Positions 51,443 to 64,000 of a stretch of DNA of 64,000 nucleotides are shown here, piece by piece. Both the position numbers and the translations under genes were made by a program. Location: NCBI GenBank assembly GCA_949318235.1, contig OX439132.1, positions 5,750,886 to 5,814,885 of the forward strand, written 5' to 3'. This DNA is from Ecdyonurus torrentis (Eukaryota; Arthropoda; Insecta; Ephemeroptera; Heptageniidae). The notes under the pieces are model-generated. The model ran no database searches and was not told the origin of the DNA. It saw only the letters and a program-made list of their open reading frames with translations. Position 1 is the first letter of the stretch. Every line of letters starts with the position of its first letter.

Positions 51443-54400
51443 TAGTACCATCATATAGCCTTGTTTATAATAGAAACTCTCTCATTTAACACTGTAAAAG
51501 GCAAGACCTTATACTTTAATTTAAAAGATAACCGGAAGTTAGCCAGTGGTACAGTTAGCAGAATATAGCTATTGCAATTACTACAAGTACACAATTTTAT
51601 AAATTTTTAAATTTAAATATTTGTAGAAGATTTTTCAACTTTCTGAGGAAGTAATAAAAAATATGCTGTGAAAGAAGCTGTTATATAACACCATACTGCA
51701 AAATTATGAATATATTAATGAAACATAAAAATAATAAATTAAATAAAGTAATAAATTATAATATATTTCTTAATATCATTTTTATAGAAAAATAACATAA
51801 AAATATAAAATTTAATATTATAATTACAACTCAACTTGACTCCCAATATCACAAAATTTATTTCTCACAAACTTCGGTAAAAGTATATTCAAATATTATT
51901 ACATATGGCTATATCTAAAAGTTGTTTATTTCTTCCTGTATCAAAATTTATAATGACAAATTAACATTTTTTGTGAAATATAATAAACTTGACAATATAG
52001 ATATACATGTATATAAGTGGGTATTATTGACAATCGCTGTAAAATATTAGTAATTATTGACACACCTTGACTCTTGTCTGACGTTAGAGTATATTTTTAC
52101 AGTTTGTGTGTATGCATTTATAATTAAGATTAAAATAATAGATAAATCAATTGATTTATATCATTTAATTTTATTGACTGTGTAGTTTTTATTTTTTATA
52201 TCACACATTAATAAAAACTGGTTTTATAATTTTATTGAATAATTATATATATAAAAAAAAATAGTGAAGAAGCTAAAGCAACCCTATATAATTTAGATTT
52301 CTCATTCATAAACGTCGATCTCTTATATATATAACAACAGCATAAGAAGGAAAAAAAAGTAACGAGTATCATTAAGTATTATTTTTAATTACATTGATAT
52401 GAAATTCAAATAGTTCAACTTTATGTTGCTATGTAAATAAAATTTCAAAGTCTTAAATATAGAAACAAATTCGGATCAAATCAAAGCTGATTTTTAATCA
52501 TTATTTTTTATTGCAGCAATTTTTTTTAAGTTAATTTTTTGTTACTGTACAAGCAACCCTAATTAACATTTATTATATTTTAAATTTGTTTGCTCCGTTT
52601 TGTGCTATTGACATTTTATGTATTGCTTATCTAGCGTCAATTAAAAAATATTACTACTATAAAAAAAATCTATTAAGTAAATTTTATATAATGCAATAAA
52701 ATTGCTAATGTGTTATAAATAACAATTATTAAATTGATATATAAAATATTTTTATTGTTTTTTAATATCGTTAAATAAACATTATATTTAATTACAATAA
52801 ATAATACATTATAGTAAAATATATACTTGTATTTGAAATTATAAAATTATTATTTATCTATTTTTATAATATGTATGTATAAGGACATTTTCTTCTTTTA
52901 TGTTTTTATTATGCTGCATTTATATTTTTTAAACATTAATTGTAAAAATTGGGAAGTCTCTTGTCCGTTGAGTTGTAGTTAGAAAGATCGTGTTTCGAAA
53001 TTCAAAATTTCAACCACTTTTTTTTAAAGTCAATTACAGTCAATAATGGTATTTGTATAATTTTTTTTTTGTTCAAATCACGAAAAAATGACGATTACCT
53101 AATGCTTTTTAAATGGCATTGCGCATTTAATCAAGGGAGCAAGGTTTATGAACATCATTAATGTTAACAACTACCTACAGAAGATAAAATTCTCAGGGCT
53201 CGTGAGCATCAGATAAGGGAGAATTTTTTTGGATATAAATGCTGCTTTAGAGATTGAAATTTCAAAACTTTGTATAATTAAAAATTTTGTATGGAACCCC
53301 CAAAAATGTCATATATTTTGATTTTCTTAAAGGATAGTTTTACAAAAAAAGATTTTTTAAAAAAATTGAAATACCTCATAGTATAACGTTATTCAGCTAT
53401 TCAGACTTAAATACTCATAAAATGTTAAGAAATATAAAATTATACATTCAAGATTTTAAAACATGAAAAAGATCAGGAATATAACCTTCACTTGAGAAAA
53501 AAATTATTGTGTTAATGTCAATTAAAAACTATGACTTCTTAACGTGTTTTCATATATATTTCAATATGTTTTGGTCCGTTTAAGCACAAAGCTGAATTTT
53601 GTTATGCAGATTTCTAAGCAAAAAATTGGTATATGTGAAAAGGTATTGTATATTTATGCTCTACAGTTTAAGTTTGAAGATTTATCCATGACTTTAATCG
53701 TTGCATTATACAATACAATTAAATAAGATAATTAATACATTCCAATCGGATGAGATAACAAAATTCACTGAAAATAATTAAGACAATTTTTTTCCAAAAT
53801 AAAAACAATAAAGAAAACTGTATAATATTAAATAATAAAAAAATAAAGCTAAATGATAAAATTCTTGAAATTTTATTTATATATAAAATTCCAAAGTTGT
53901 AGAACAATTTTAGCAATGATAATAATGGACATAGTATTTCTAGCTACCGAATTCTAAAGGAATTACAAGGTCAGTTTATATTCAGTCACTATATAATACA
54001 ATACATAGTTAAAGTTATTAAATTATATGAGTCAATTTCATTTGTCTCTTGCTGGAAATATTATTTTTAGAAAAATTATAAACCATTGTTTGAGCCACCT
54101 TACTTTTCATGGGTCAGTTCAATAGAATTATTATAATTTGTATTCTTTTTCTTTTTGTATATAAGTAATTCATTAATTCTAAAAATCATAACAATAAAGA
54201 ATATGATGTTATATTGTTTCTAAGGATAACAAACAGATGCTTTAATATACGTAGAAAATTAAAGATAAATTATGTAAAGGGGAAATAAAATATAATGCAA
54301 TTTAGGCTTAGAATGTGTAGAATATAATATACTCTAAATAATAGGAGTAAATTTATAAAGTATATTATATAGATTTTAGTCGTGAAAGTTGCCAAAAATA

Positions 54401-55987
54401 ATCTTGTATCCTCCAAACTTTGGTAAATATTTAAACCATGGATATTAGATTAAACACATTTGTGAGAACTGTTAAAATTTTATTAGCAATCTTGTAACAG
54501 TGTACAGTTACTGCAATAAAAAATGAAATTCTATTGGCATATGGGAATAACATGTATTTAGATAGAGTTTTGCGTCAACTGAAATCTCCATCTGATTGCA
54601 TTGAATGGCCATAGCCATAAGCCAATACAATTTCATTTTTTAGTGCAATGACTGTACATGCACAGACACAATCAAATACGTAATAATTTGGAAATGCGTT
54701 TCTTAATCAGCGTTTTTCCCCTCTAGCTATATTTTACTATATAGCTCAATTAAAGCCATACATAATATACCTCTAACATCAACATAATTCACATATATGT
54801 ATATAGCGGCTATATTTATGTAATATTAAGCAGGATTTTATACAATTGCAATTCAACATAACTCATGCTGTACATAACGTAGCCTCGTGTTTTCACTGCA
54901 GCGTAAATTAAATAATTTATATTTTCGGTGACTTGAAAATTGCAAATTTTCACGCATGGAAGCGATTTTCCGGTTATTTTTTATGTCAATGGTTTCGTAT
55001 CAAAAAATAAAGTTCAATACTTATTAGGGTAAAATTTGTTTTGAGCGTGTTCATTCATTACTCTCCAGTGTTGAATATTTCAACTTTGATGCCAGAGCAA
55101 CTAATGAGAGGATTACTGGTAAAGCATGTCAGCCATGGTGCGAGAAAAGAAAATAGTTTCTATAATTTTCTATATCTTTAATATTATGGTAATGTGTTTC
55201 TAGCGATTTATGAGAAATTTATACTGCACTGAACCCACAAAATTATAAATGAGGGGTTTAGTTAGGTTCATTTTTACGTGTGCTTTCAAGCAAATTAAAG
55301 ATTTTAAATCCAATTTAACCCTTGCTATAGTAAATAGCTTGTACATTGTAGATATAAATATACGCAATCATATCTGTGTCTTGGCCGCAGAACGAACAAA
55401 GAAAAAAATTAACATTTAAATTCTGTGTTTCTTGCTCAGCATTTTTTTCCCCCCACCACGTGGTGATTAAAATCGTGACATTTAAAAAACCATTGTCAAA
55501 TCATACATATACATACTTTAATTTTAATATGCTTAATATAATTAGTAAGTCCAAAGTTTCATCAAATCCCGGACCTGAACATCTGTTTGAAAAACCACAA
55601 TAAAATAATGACGTCACAACTTTGATATTCATTAACGCTAAGGGGGTATTTCTTTCTTTTTATTTTGACCATTAATTAATTGTATTCAATTTTACATACA
55701 TACAAGTATCTAAATGACTATAAGACTTTAGTTTACTGAACTTTGCTACAGAACATTTTCATTACATTATACTTGTAATTCCAACTGTTTTATTATTAAT
55801 TAATTGTAATTTACAATTAAAATACTCTTCCTGTTATCAATTAGAACAAAAAAAATTACTTAACAATAATATAAAACTCAGTTATACAACATGACATTTT
55901 AAATATATTTCTTTACAAAAGAAAATGTCATTGTTATTGTTGATGATTGATGGGTACCAAAAAATTTGACAGTTAAATTAAAGACGA
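51443..55987. other. Intergenic, no gene supported
   Basis: Low-complexity A+T-rich sequence with the degenerate repeat at 52945-53300, a TTATGCTA-type cluster at 54720-54890 and a CCACCACGTGGTGAT palindrome at 55454-55468. Confidence 0.5.
52945..53300. repeat. Degenerate dispersed repeat (relatives at 5.9 and 48.0 kb)
   Basis: The phrase TTAGAAAGATCGTGTTTCGA followed by AATTCAAAATTTC matches 5900-5935 closely and 48035-48085 more loosely. TAACAACTACCTA is also shared with 5970-5982. Old, fragmented and non-coding. Confidence 0.4.
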
Positions 55988-56238
55988 TGATTGGTTATAT
56001 TTAACAACGAGTAGCAGGTGTCGTTACGTAATTTACTCTCATGTCACTGGTGGCCTCAGGCAACACGCCATTGGTCAGCCACGCCTACCTAACTGACAGC
56101 TGACTTGACTGTCAAAAGTCACGTGGCCACCGCGAGTTTGAGGTCACGTGATTATATGAACCCGCAAGCCATCACGATCTTATGATAAAAATCTTTAAAT
56201 TTTAATTAAGATCATCATAATAAAAAAAAGAAAAGGAA
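55988..56238 (+). promoter_or_regulatory. Candidate promoter and leader exon (two CCAAT, two GTCACGTG boxes)
   Basis: An island richer in G+C than its surroundings. It has ATTGG at 55990 and 56070 (inverted CCAAT boxes), an inverted TGACAG/CTGTCA pair (56093-56114), and GTCACGTG at 56118-56125 and 56143-56150, 25 bp apart. GTCACGTG is the E-box core bound by USF/MITF/TFE-type factors. About 90 bp downstream, AAAAGGAA is followed by a perfect donor, gtaagtat (from 56239), as expected for a short non-coding first exon of a rightward gene. No cDNA-level evidence is available here. Confidence 0.4.
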
Positions 56239-56726
56239 GTAAGTATGCATGCTACTTATTAATTATTGTGATTAGTAATATTAGTTAATTAGTTCTAATT
56301 TTATATATACGTCTTAATATTTTTATACAAAAGATAATTTTTGTTTGATTAATTATATGTTTTAATATTATGAAGTCTCATGTCTGATCGCTAAGTTTGT
56401 ATTTCTAATTTTAACAAAAATAATTAAAGTTTGCTAAAAATTATTTTCATGTAGTAATTATATATATATGATAAAAATAAAGTCAGTTTATTTTTAATAT
56501 AAAAAAATATAATTATTATTATATCTTATAAAGAAGGAATTTGCCTATTATATAAAACACAGTTAGTGTATATTAAATTTCATAACTATGATTATTTAAA
56601 ATTCCAATATAAAAACTTGATTTATATGCAAAGCTATTTTTACCGAGATTTATAAATTTACATTTTATAAATCCGTATTTTTGTTATGTTGTGTATAAAA
56701 CTGTAATGTTAGAAAAAGTGTCATAG

Positions 56727-56817
56727 CTTGGTTGATTCGATTCCCCCTTGCTATGGTATAAAGCAGCATACTCAAGAGTTTGTAAAGATTTACGCCCATG
56801 TCTCAGGTTACATTGAG
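56727..56817 (+). other. Candidate second exon carrying a start codon
   Basis: 91 bp between a possible acceptor (gtgtcatag) and a very good donor (CATTGAG|gtaagc), G+C-rich relative to its flanks. The first ATG followed by an open frame is 56798: ATG TCT CAG GTT ACA TTG AG, i.e. MSQVTL plus a split codon. Another frame is also open through the donor, but without an ATG. Its position 489 bp after the promoter-like region fits a leader/start-exon pair, yet no downstream exon could be identified, so the product is unknown. Confidence 0.25.
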
Positions 56818-57660
56818 GTAAGCGAGGTCACACCTGCCATTAGGTACCAGGCACCATACATGACTCCACCACGCTACTATAACACTGGATGCAGCTTCTC
56901 TTTATATATTATAGACTTATAGAGGAAAAACAAATGCGTAAAGTCAAAACTTGTTGAGGTTAAGAGTTAATAAAATACTGCATTAAATTGTTTTTAAATG
57001 ATTTGTTTTATCAATTAAACACAGAATTAAGTACTAATATTAAATTAAATAATTATAATTTCTTTACGTTTCTGTAATTTTTTTTAAATTTTAATAAAAT
57101 CAAAATTACTGTAACTGAAGTTTTTTTGTTTTTTATTTATTTATTATTTTTTAATAACAAAACTCATTTTACATCATCAATTTTATTATTAATTAAGGTA
57201 ACTCCAACTGTAAAAATACTTCAAGTAATTTTTCATCTACATTTAAAAAAAATTAGTAGCAAATAAGATCTACACAATAATTACTTGACGAGTTTTTATT
57301 TCAATTCAACGATGATAAAATGCAATTAAACATTTTTCTAAATCATCCGCAGGTCTTTAAAATTCCCATGCCAATATAACTGATCTATACTGAGATTAAA
57401 TCTAAATGTACACAAGATACAACTAACGAAGTATCTTTCATTTTTTACTATTTTAAATTGAATGAAAAAAGGTTAGTTTCTAACTTCAATGTATTTCAAA
57501 TGGACGTCAAATTCTATGGTCCGACCGGTTGCATAGTCTTCAGGATACTTTACAAATTTTGTTTGTTCACACTATATTTTATTTTAATACTGATAACATG
57601 AATTAATGTAACTATATAATTGTGAAGTACACTTTGCTTGTTATTGGTGCTAATTTTTAA

Positions 57661-57682
57661 CCAATCAGAAATGCGCGGGAAA
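57661..57682. promoter_or_regulatory. CCAAT box next to an E2F-like site
   Basis: CCAATCAG (57661-57668) and GCGCGGGAAA (57673-57682), the reverse complement of TTTCCCGCGC, the consensus E2F site. The pairing is typical of S-phase gene promoters, but no gene can be attached to it here. Confidence 0.25.
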
Positions 57683-58489
57683 CAGGACTTCTCCTATCTC
57701 TTAGCACTGCGAGATCATTAAGCGATTTTTGAGAAAACTAAGATTGCACTATTTGAAATAAATACATTTTAATGACGCATGCTATGTAAAAGGACCATAT
57801 AAGTGGGCTTATACCTTTTTGTGACCTCGAAGTAAAACCAATTGATGTTATTATTATTACTAGATTCACTTGTACATGTTCTTACCGGTAAGACACATTG
57901 CATTCAGTGACGAAAAAGTTGTTTTTACTTGACATTCATGTGAAGTAAAAATAACCTTTCCTTGTACTTTAACTTTTCCTTGCATGCCTTTTCCTCATAC
58001 ACTATTTCAATATCTTTGACTTAACAATTCACATTTTATCTATTTTATTATTGATGTACGTATGTAATATGTAAGACTTTATTACACGACTTTACAACTT
58101 ACAACAAGTCACAGATCTAACTATAGCTGTTTTCATTTAATTGTCATAATCTTTTAACAATCAACATGGACAAATCACATAAAAATAAAAACATTTTTTG
58201 TTTAATCTAAGATTAATCTGAAATTTCATTGACACGTCATTTATTATAATTTTAAGGGGTCTTTGATGAAGTTTTATCTGTCCAAGTGGCAGCATTGTTT
58301 GCAGAGTGTCCGATTACATACACATTGATAATATTGCACCGTGGTAACAGCGCTTTAAGTTTAAATAACATAAGTCAGCACTGAACACTTTGGGATTTTT
58401 AAGTTGGTAATTCCTTTCGTTTAGTGCTTCTTCGTACTCTTACGCATTATAGTTACATACTGTTCAGAACACACATTTGTTATGATATA

Positions 58490-58716
58490 TTTTACCATTA
58501 AAAAAAACGACGCTAAATTTCCAATGTTATTCTTATATGAGAAAAACACGCTCTGAATTTGAATGTTAAAATCTATTATCACAAGTACGTGTACACACGA
58601 TTTTGATAATATATTTTAACATTATAAAAAACTTGCGCTAAATGTGCAATGAGAAAAACACGCGTTGGATTTGATTGGTAAAAATATATTATAGCAATCG
58701 TATGTACACGTCACCA
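58490..58716. repeat. Two tandem copies of a ~110-bp dispersed repeat
   Basis: Copies at about 58490-58600 and 58611-58716 share the order (CAT)TA..AAAA..GCTAAAT..CAATG, GAGAAAAACACGC, TTTGA.TG.TAAAA.TATTAT and TACACG. A third, isolated copy is at about 8548-8640 in RGS intron 1. Confidence 0.55.
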
Positions 58717-59760
58717 CATGGAGACTTTAATGAACGCAACCCTGTATCAAAATCATTATTATAGATATTTTAGAAGATATATTATAGAATTGATTTTTTA
58801 CTGTCATAAATAGTATGAAATATTTCTATGCAAGATAACGTTACATAAATTTCTTACTGAATATTTATACATGTCGTAAAATACATAATATATATTATAT
58901 AAAAAAAAACATGGATATAGTTTATATTTTCTACATGATATAAATATATATAATATATAAAAAATAATATAAATAATGTTTGTTACATGCAGTGAGTATG
59001 TGGTTTTAGCTGCGAGTGCTCCAATTTATTAGTGAATTGGGCGTGACACGCTTGCAGCTATAGTTAACTTTAAGTCTCTTCATGTCTTGTGGTCTGCGGT
59101 TCTCATCAATACTCGGCCTTGAAAACCAAACTGCTTCACTGGACTCGAGCTTGCTTGCTTGCTTGCTGTCTTGCTTGCACAAATATCATGCATCAAAATC
59201 CTGCACCTTGGTGTCTCATTTCAATATCAGAGTTACATATTTCGTCATACTCATGTCATGTTTAATTTTATATCATGTGGGGAATTTAATAAAAGTTACG
59301 GGTGATACAGAAAAAAAAATTAGTTTTTTAATTAGCTTAAAACACGTCAAGTGTTCTTTATTCAAAAATTTCCAGCCTTGTTAGTGCCGTAGTTTCGTAA
59401 AAAAAAAAAAAAAAAAAAAATATGGTCCCGTAAGTCTAAAATACAGGAAATTATAGGAACAGAAGTTTTTGCATCACTGCCTGCGTATTTGGCTATAGGT
59501 TGACTCACTGATAAGCTCTATTTTTATATTCAGATAATAACAATTTAAATGTCATACTGTATAGTTTGATAAATATGTATATTAGTATTTAACCTTTATT
59601 ATTATTATTATTTTAATTTGCATTATCACCCACAAATATCGCCCACAAGACAGCTCTCGGTTAAATAAACAATTATTTAAAAATAGTTGAACATTCATGA
59701 AATATCGCTATAATATAAGTTTATGAATATTGGGTATATGTAAATATATTTGATATTGAA

Positions 59761-59868
59761 TCATTCCCTTGGTATACAAAATAAATTTAATAATGCAAGA
59801 CCGCGGCCATGATCCAGTGGAGTGAGCTTTAAATAATTACGTGGGAGATCTGCAATCTCGGGGTTATC
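59761..59868 (-). CDS. Candidate terminal coding exon, unrecognised protein
   Basis: On the minus strand an acceptor (tgttttctttag) is followed by 35 codons and TGA: DNPEIADLPRNYLKL, then TPLDHGRGLALLNLFCIPRE. The stretch is G+C-rich for this window, has balanced amino-acid use and stops just where A+T-rich sequence resumes, as a real last exon would. I do not recognise the family. The upstream exon may be 59990-60110 on the same strand, but no convincing GT donor joins them. Confidence 0.3.
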   Translation of the reverse strand, partial: DNPEIADLPRNYLKLTPLDHGRGLALLNLFCIPRE

Positions 59869-59989
59869 CTAAAGAAAACAAGCAGTACAAAAAAAAAACA
59901 TATTAAATTGGATAAAGTTTTTCTTCTTTGGGATGTCTTGATATAACCCATAGGTATAACTCGTCGGTTCGATAATAGTGCATTCGAGA

Positions 59990-60149
59990 GAACTTGCATG
60001 CATGCAGTATCGACCAACTCCACTCTTTTCAAGCAAAGTAGACAAAATACTGCCAGGTTGAAAGCCATGGTTCTGTCTTAACAATCGCGGCCATAGTATG
60101 TAAGCAGCCTGCAAATAAAATTGACGTGGCCATGCTTGAATAAGCTAAT
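59990..60149 (-). other. Candidate coding-like patch on the minus strand
   Basis: Two possible acceptors are present, a strong one (ttttttttcag, ending at 60150) and tttatttgcag (ending at 60110). After the second, one frame reads AAYILWPRLLRQNHGFQPGS and on through SGVGRYCM, while another frame after the first gives MATSILFAGCLHTMAAIVKT up to a stop. An ATG at 60068 has an ideal ACCATGG context. The only donor that fits the next exon in frame is a non-canonical GCAAGT at about 59995. It could be real exons or a degenerate pseudogene or transposon relic. Confidence 0.2.
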
Positions 60150-60150
60150 G

Positions 60151-63100
60151 GCTGAAAAAAAAAGCATAAAGAAAGAGGAATTAATAATTTATTTTCTTTA
60201 TTCTTTTAAAATTTTAAATACTATGTCATTTTTAGGAGATTTATACTTCTTTGGTGATGCAACATCAGAGATTGCACAAAGAAAAACACCTTTTGAGAAA
60301 AAAAAAAAAAAAGAAACACCTTGCGCAAAGGGTTAACTAGTAAGAAATATAAGAAACGATGTAAGATGAATAAGAACATCAAGTAAAGTAATTAAAGATT
60401 TATTTACAAATGTCACATAAATACGTCTATAATTATTCTTATATTTATTGCATATATATATATATAATTTTTTTTTTGAACAATGATTTCTATAAAGCAA
60501 AGTGTTACTTTACCTTCAGAAAATTTATATTTATAAATGTAACTTTATGAAATATTTATTATAGAAATATAATACTCACCAACAATTTATGAATTTTCTT
60601 TAAAAAGACTGCCATGATTTACAAAAGTACATTGCAATCATTTTATTTTATTTATATTTAAAAAAAAAGCGTATACTTAAAACTGTCAAATAGAGTAATA
60701 CATATCATACATTATATAATTTTTTTTTAAAGTAAATGGACGATTGGAACTAGCTTTATATTATAAACATTTAAACAGTTATATAATATACAATTTACAT
60801 AATATGAAATAACTTTTTTTTTTTCGTCTCTTTATTATAACATTTCTTACGAATTATACTTTTAAAATTTATATATATATATATTTTTTTAGAATATAAT
60901 AACGGGAATAAAAGTTTATTTTAAAATAGTATTCATGAATTCAGTTTGTTAAGAGATGTGTTTTTTTTTTCTCAACATATGTATAGAATATTTAATGGAG
61001 ATCAAATCATTTGTAAGTGTAATAAAATTCTTGTATGAAATTTTATGTAACATTTTCAAATCATGATAATTTCTTTCCTGACAGTTTGTATATATTTTAT
61101 CTTTAAGTATCAGTAAATTTAAAAATTAACGTATTTTAAATATTTGTTGTAAATTTAGCGTTACACTTCAATAGATTTTAAATCTGTATTATAGTAAGAA
61201 ATTTAGAAAATCAATAAATTTTCTGTATTCAGAACTACTCACAGAATAATGAAAAATAAATCATTATCAAAGCTGTAATTCTGTATTAATGGATTATTTA
61301 AATGGACCAATATTTTTAAGTTACACAGATACTTCATAAAGAGATGCTGTTCGCAAAATAAACTGACAAATTTTGAGATGGGAACATCATATGCTCCTTT
61401 TGACCTTCACAAACTGCAGGGTAAGCAACTTTCAGAATTCATGACGTCATGAAATCCAGGTTTTCAATGGAAATGTAAAGTGGGTTGCCTACTATAAAAG
61501 TTTTCTCCTTAGTTGAAGAGCCTACAAAAGTGTTAAGCGTAGAGATGATATGTGTATTTATAAAAGTCCCCTTTTTTATTATTTTTTAAAGTACAGTAAT
61601 CCTACAAGTATTTTTTTTTAGCAGCAGTAATAATATCAAGTTAAAATTTTTATTGAATCAACAATATAGAAATAAATAACATTTGATGAATATATGAAGA
61701 TTAAATAGGCTACATATGGATATATTGAAAAATTGGTAAAATATAACTATTTGTCTGCTAATGAATATTTACCAATTATATCGTATATATTTGACTTTCT
61801 TCTTTTAACTTTATTTTAAAATAAAAGTGATACTCATAAGGTGATCTGAATCGTTGTAAATCATAAATATTAAAGTGTTTTCACATATTTTGATTTTTCG
61901 CATAAAAATTTACGTAACACAATTTTGGCCCATTTAAATACATTAGCCGTATTTTGTTATGCAAATTGTTATGAAAAAGTCTGAATATATAAGAACACCT
62001 TAGTAAATTAATGATTAAAATGAAACGGCTAAAATTAATTAAAAATGAATATTTCTTTATTACATATAGATCTTTATAATATGAAGAAATTTGTGGAAAG
62101 CATTAAAGCTATTGAAATTAAATTGTTACATTTTTTTTATACAAGGTATACTTTTAGGCTATTTTTTGTATTGAAAAATGGATTATTAAAAAGATAAATT
62201 TAGATTTTCGTCAACTTCAACTCTTTATCTCATAAAGATAAAAAAAAAAAAAAAATCTATTAAAATTGCATATCAGCAAAAATATTAAATATTCATTTTA
62301 ACTATTAATTAATTTATTTTTTAGGTTTTACTAATATCTAGATTCTGATTCAATAAATGGATAATTAGGATATTAAAAAAAGGCTGCAGTCTCAGAAAAA
62401 ACAGCAATTTGTTACGTTAAATGCGGATACTATAATAGCTTCCCTGTGTTGAACGTACAAAATAAATACTCCTCAATATTCTAGTATCTGGAAACTTAAA
62501 CGCTTGCAAATTTAAGCATAATATAACACTATACTTTTTGTCAGAATTAACTGCAAACTCTCAGAAAAAAAAAAGAAAATTTCTTATCTTCGATTGTTAG
62601 TATTTTAAAAACTTTAGAATTGCGTTAAAGGTATTACAAAAATAAATAAATATATTATATATTATATAAAACATGAATTATATATAAAAATAGTTGAACA
62701 ACTTTTACTATAACTATGTTAGTGGTATTTTGTTTGTTTTGATATAACGTTCATTGAACCATATTATACTGCACCATAATATTTATATTAATATAATAAC
62801 ATGCAGTTCCTCAACTCATTCACTATCAAGTTTGACTGGATATTGAGTCAGGTCAGGACTTCACCCGCTCACATAACATAACATTATAACAACATAATGC
62901 CTTGAAGAGGGGGGCGTATATTATATATATATTTCTTATATTATGTTTATCTTAAAAACTTAAAAAACCTGACCGGCATTCAGCATAACCATAACCTGCC
63001 TTTATATTATGTCTGATATACTAAAAACCCAAAACTTCTTTTTGGTCCTACCTTCTTCTTGTTTTTTTTTTATTTTTTTTTCTACTCCTGGTTATTATAT

Positions 63101-64000
63101 TATTATTATAGCGTGCGGGAGTAAAACTGTAAGAGAGAGAGAGAGAGAGAGAGAATAATATGCAGAATTTCTGGTTCTTTGACGACTTTTCTCACTCGAA
63201 GTTGGCCTTTCCAAGCTGGGCATCCCCACACATACATATTTACTATATATACACACGCCTTACAGGTGATCCGGTTTAACACGAATCTTTTCTTGTATTC
63301 TCTGTTTTCTGCTTTTCTCTCCACTCACACACTCTCAACAACTATGCTTGCTTTACTACTTTGTAAAAACACCTTCAACATTATACACCTGTTTGTTTTT
63401 TTGTTTTAGTTCAGTTTTGATCATCAGTTAAAGAAGTAAGATAAAAAAAATTATGTTTTTAAACAAATTTAATATAGTTAAGGGTGATATACAACTACTT
63501 TTTTCTAAAAAATTGAGTGACGTAATTTGATTGTACGGTGCTGCCACAAGTGACAAAATTAAGAAAATATGAATTTTATTTCTAAAGACACAGGAAGAAG
63601 AAATTTATTATCGTCGTCTTGGAAATTATTATGACTCAAATTATTCAAGGTAAATGTTACTTTAAGAAAGAAAAAAAATATGTATGTTTTTTTTTATATG
63701 GGTGGAGTTTTATTACAATAAAGTATTGATATTTTATTCAAAAATATTATATTTATATGCATGAAACAGAAAAAAGCAACTATATAAAAAAAATAGCAAA
63801 TACTCGTCAAAAAAATATATTTTACAAAGCATTTTGATAAAATAGAGTTTTTTTTAAGTATATTATAACTCTTATTCGGCATAAGAGCAATAAAAAAAGT
63901 ATAAAATTTTGATATAGGAATAAAAGTTATATTATTATAATATACACATGCAAAGACTTCAACGAACGTTGGAAAAAAAACATGATAAATTTCGTAACAT
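60151..64000. other. Right end of window, no gene supported
   Basis: A+T-rich. 61370-61500 holds GGGTTGCCTAC and GTAAGCAAC words and a TGACGTCA. 62815-63050 holds CAGGTCAGGACTTCACC and CCTGACCGGCATTCAGC words of unknown origin. 63100-63330 is mildly G+C-rich beside an AG tract. Confidence 0.45.
63131..63154. repeat. Short (AG)n microsatellite
   Basis: 24 bp of AG next to a G+C-richer patch. Confidence 0.95.

Larger units (their letters stand above)
56923..59760. other. Intergenic or intronic, no exon supported
   Basis: Contains the CCAAT/E2F-like pair, the tandem repeat at 58490-58716 and a G+C-richer stretch at 59040-59240 with (GCTT)n, whose 100-codon frame has no recognisable features. 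Confidence 0.45.

Noticed and set aside
56728..56760. tRNA-like B box (GATTCGATTCC)
   Set aside because: No A box, no anticodon arm and no acceptor pairing upstream, so not a tRNA. No other tRNA or rRNA was seen.
59082..59384. 100-codon frame with repeated Leu/Ala/Cys
   Set aside because: The middle is a (GCTT)n microsatellite; no splice sites or domain features.
61383..61432. ATG...CTGCAGG|gtaagc as a small first exon (MGTSYAPFDLHKLQ)
   Set aside because: The supposed donor belongs to the GTAAGCAAC/GGGTTGCCTAC inverted words of a probable repeat; no partner exon.

Overview
The window is animal nuclear DNA: very A+T-rich (about 78% by eye), intron-bearing (GT-AG), full of long (TA)n and (CT)n microsatellites, poly(A)/poly(T) runs and small palindromic DNA transposons. 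The two recognisable proteins are metazoan. The lectin's insect-like C-type lectin pattern (W/S-S-G-S-D, W-x-W-x-x-T-G) suggests an arthropod, perhaps an insect. The species cannot be named from the sequence, and nothing bacterial, viral or organellar is evident.

Region by region: positions 1-7696 hold no supported exon. From 7697 to 14435 on the + strand lie the last four exons of an RGS gene of the RZ (RGS17/19/20) subfamily; its first exon or exons are not in view. From 14436 to about 21600 the DNA is extremely A-rich and may be a long 3' UTR or flank. It is interrupted by a 1.16-kb foldback element with 533-bp near-perfect arms. From 24741 to 27684 is a complete small gene for a secreted C-type lectin with a coiled-coil stalk: TATA box, 5' UTR exon, signal-peptide exon, and one large exon ending beside a poly(A) signal. 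Its introns carry three palindromic transposon remnants.

From 28 to 49 kb there is no gene I can support, only MITEs, microsatellites and degenerate repeats. From 49.7 kb on there are weaker gene-like signals. These are a GA microsatellite followed by a CpG-rich patch with splice donors, a strong promoter-like cluster (two CCAAT boxes, two GTCACGTG boxes) at 55.99-56.15 kb followed by two exon candidates, and a minus-strand coding-like terminal exon at 59.76-59.87 kb.

The two clear genes do not form a pathway: one is an intracellular regulator of heterotrimeric G proteins, the other a secreted recognition protein. The most unusual content is the mobile DNA. Several unrelated-looking MITEs share TTAA target sites and a short AGGCRTAG-like end, one with extraordinarily long identical arms. 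Two TA microsatellites sit exactly at the centre of palindromic elements. One repeat type is built of TTATGCTA/TAGCATAA words. The palindrome TGACGTCA occurs at least ten times, far above expectation.
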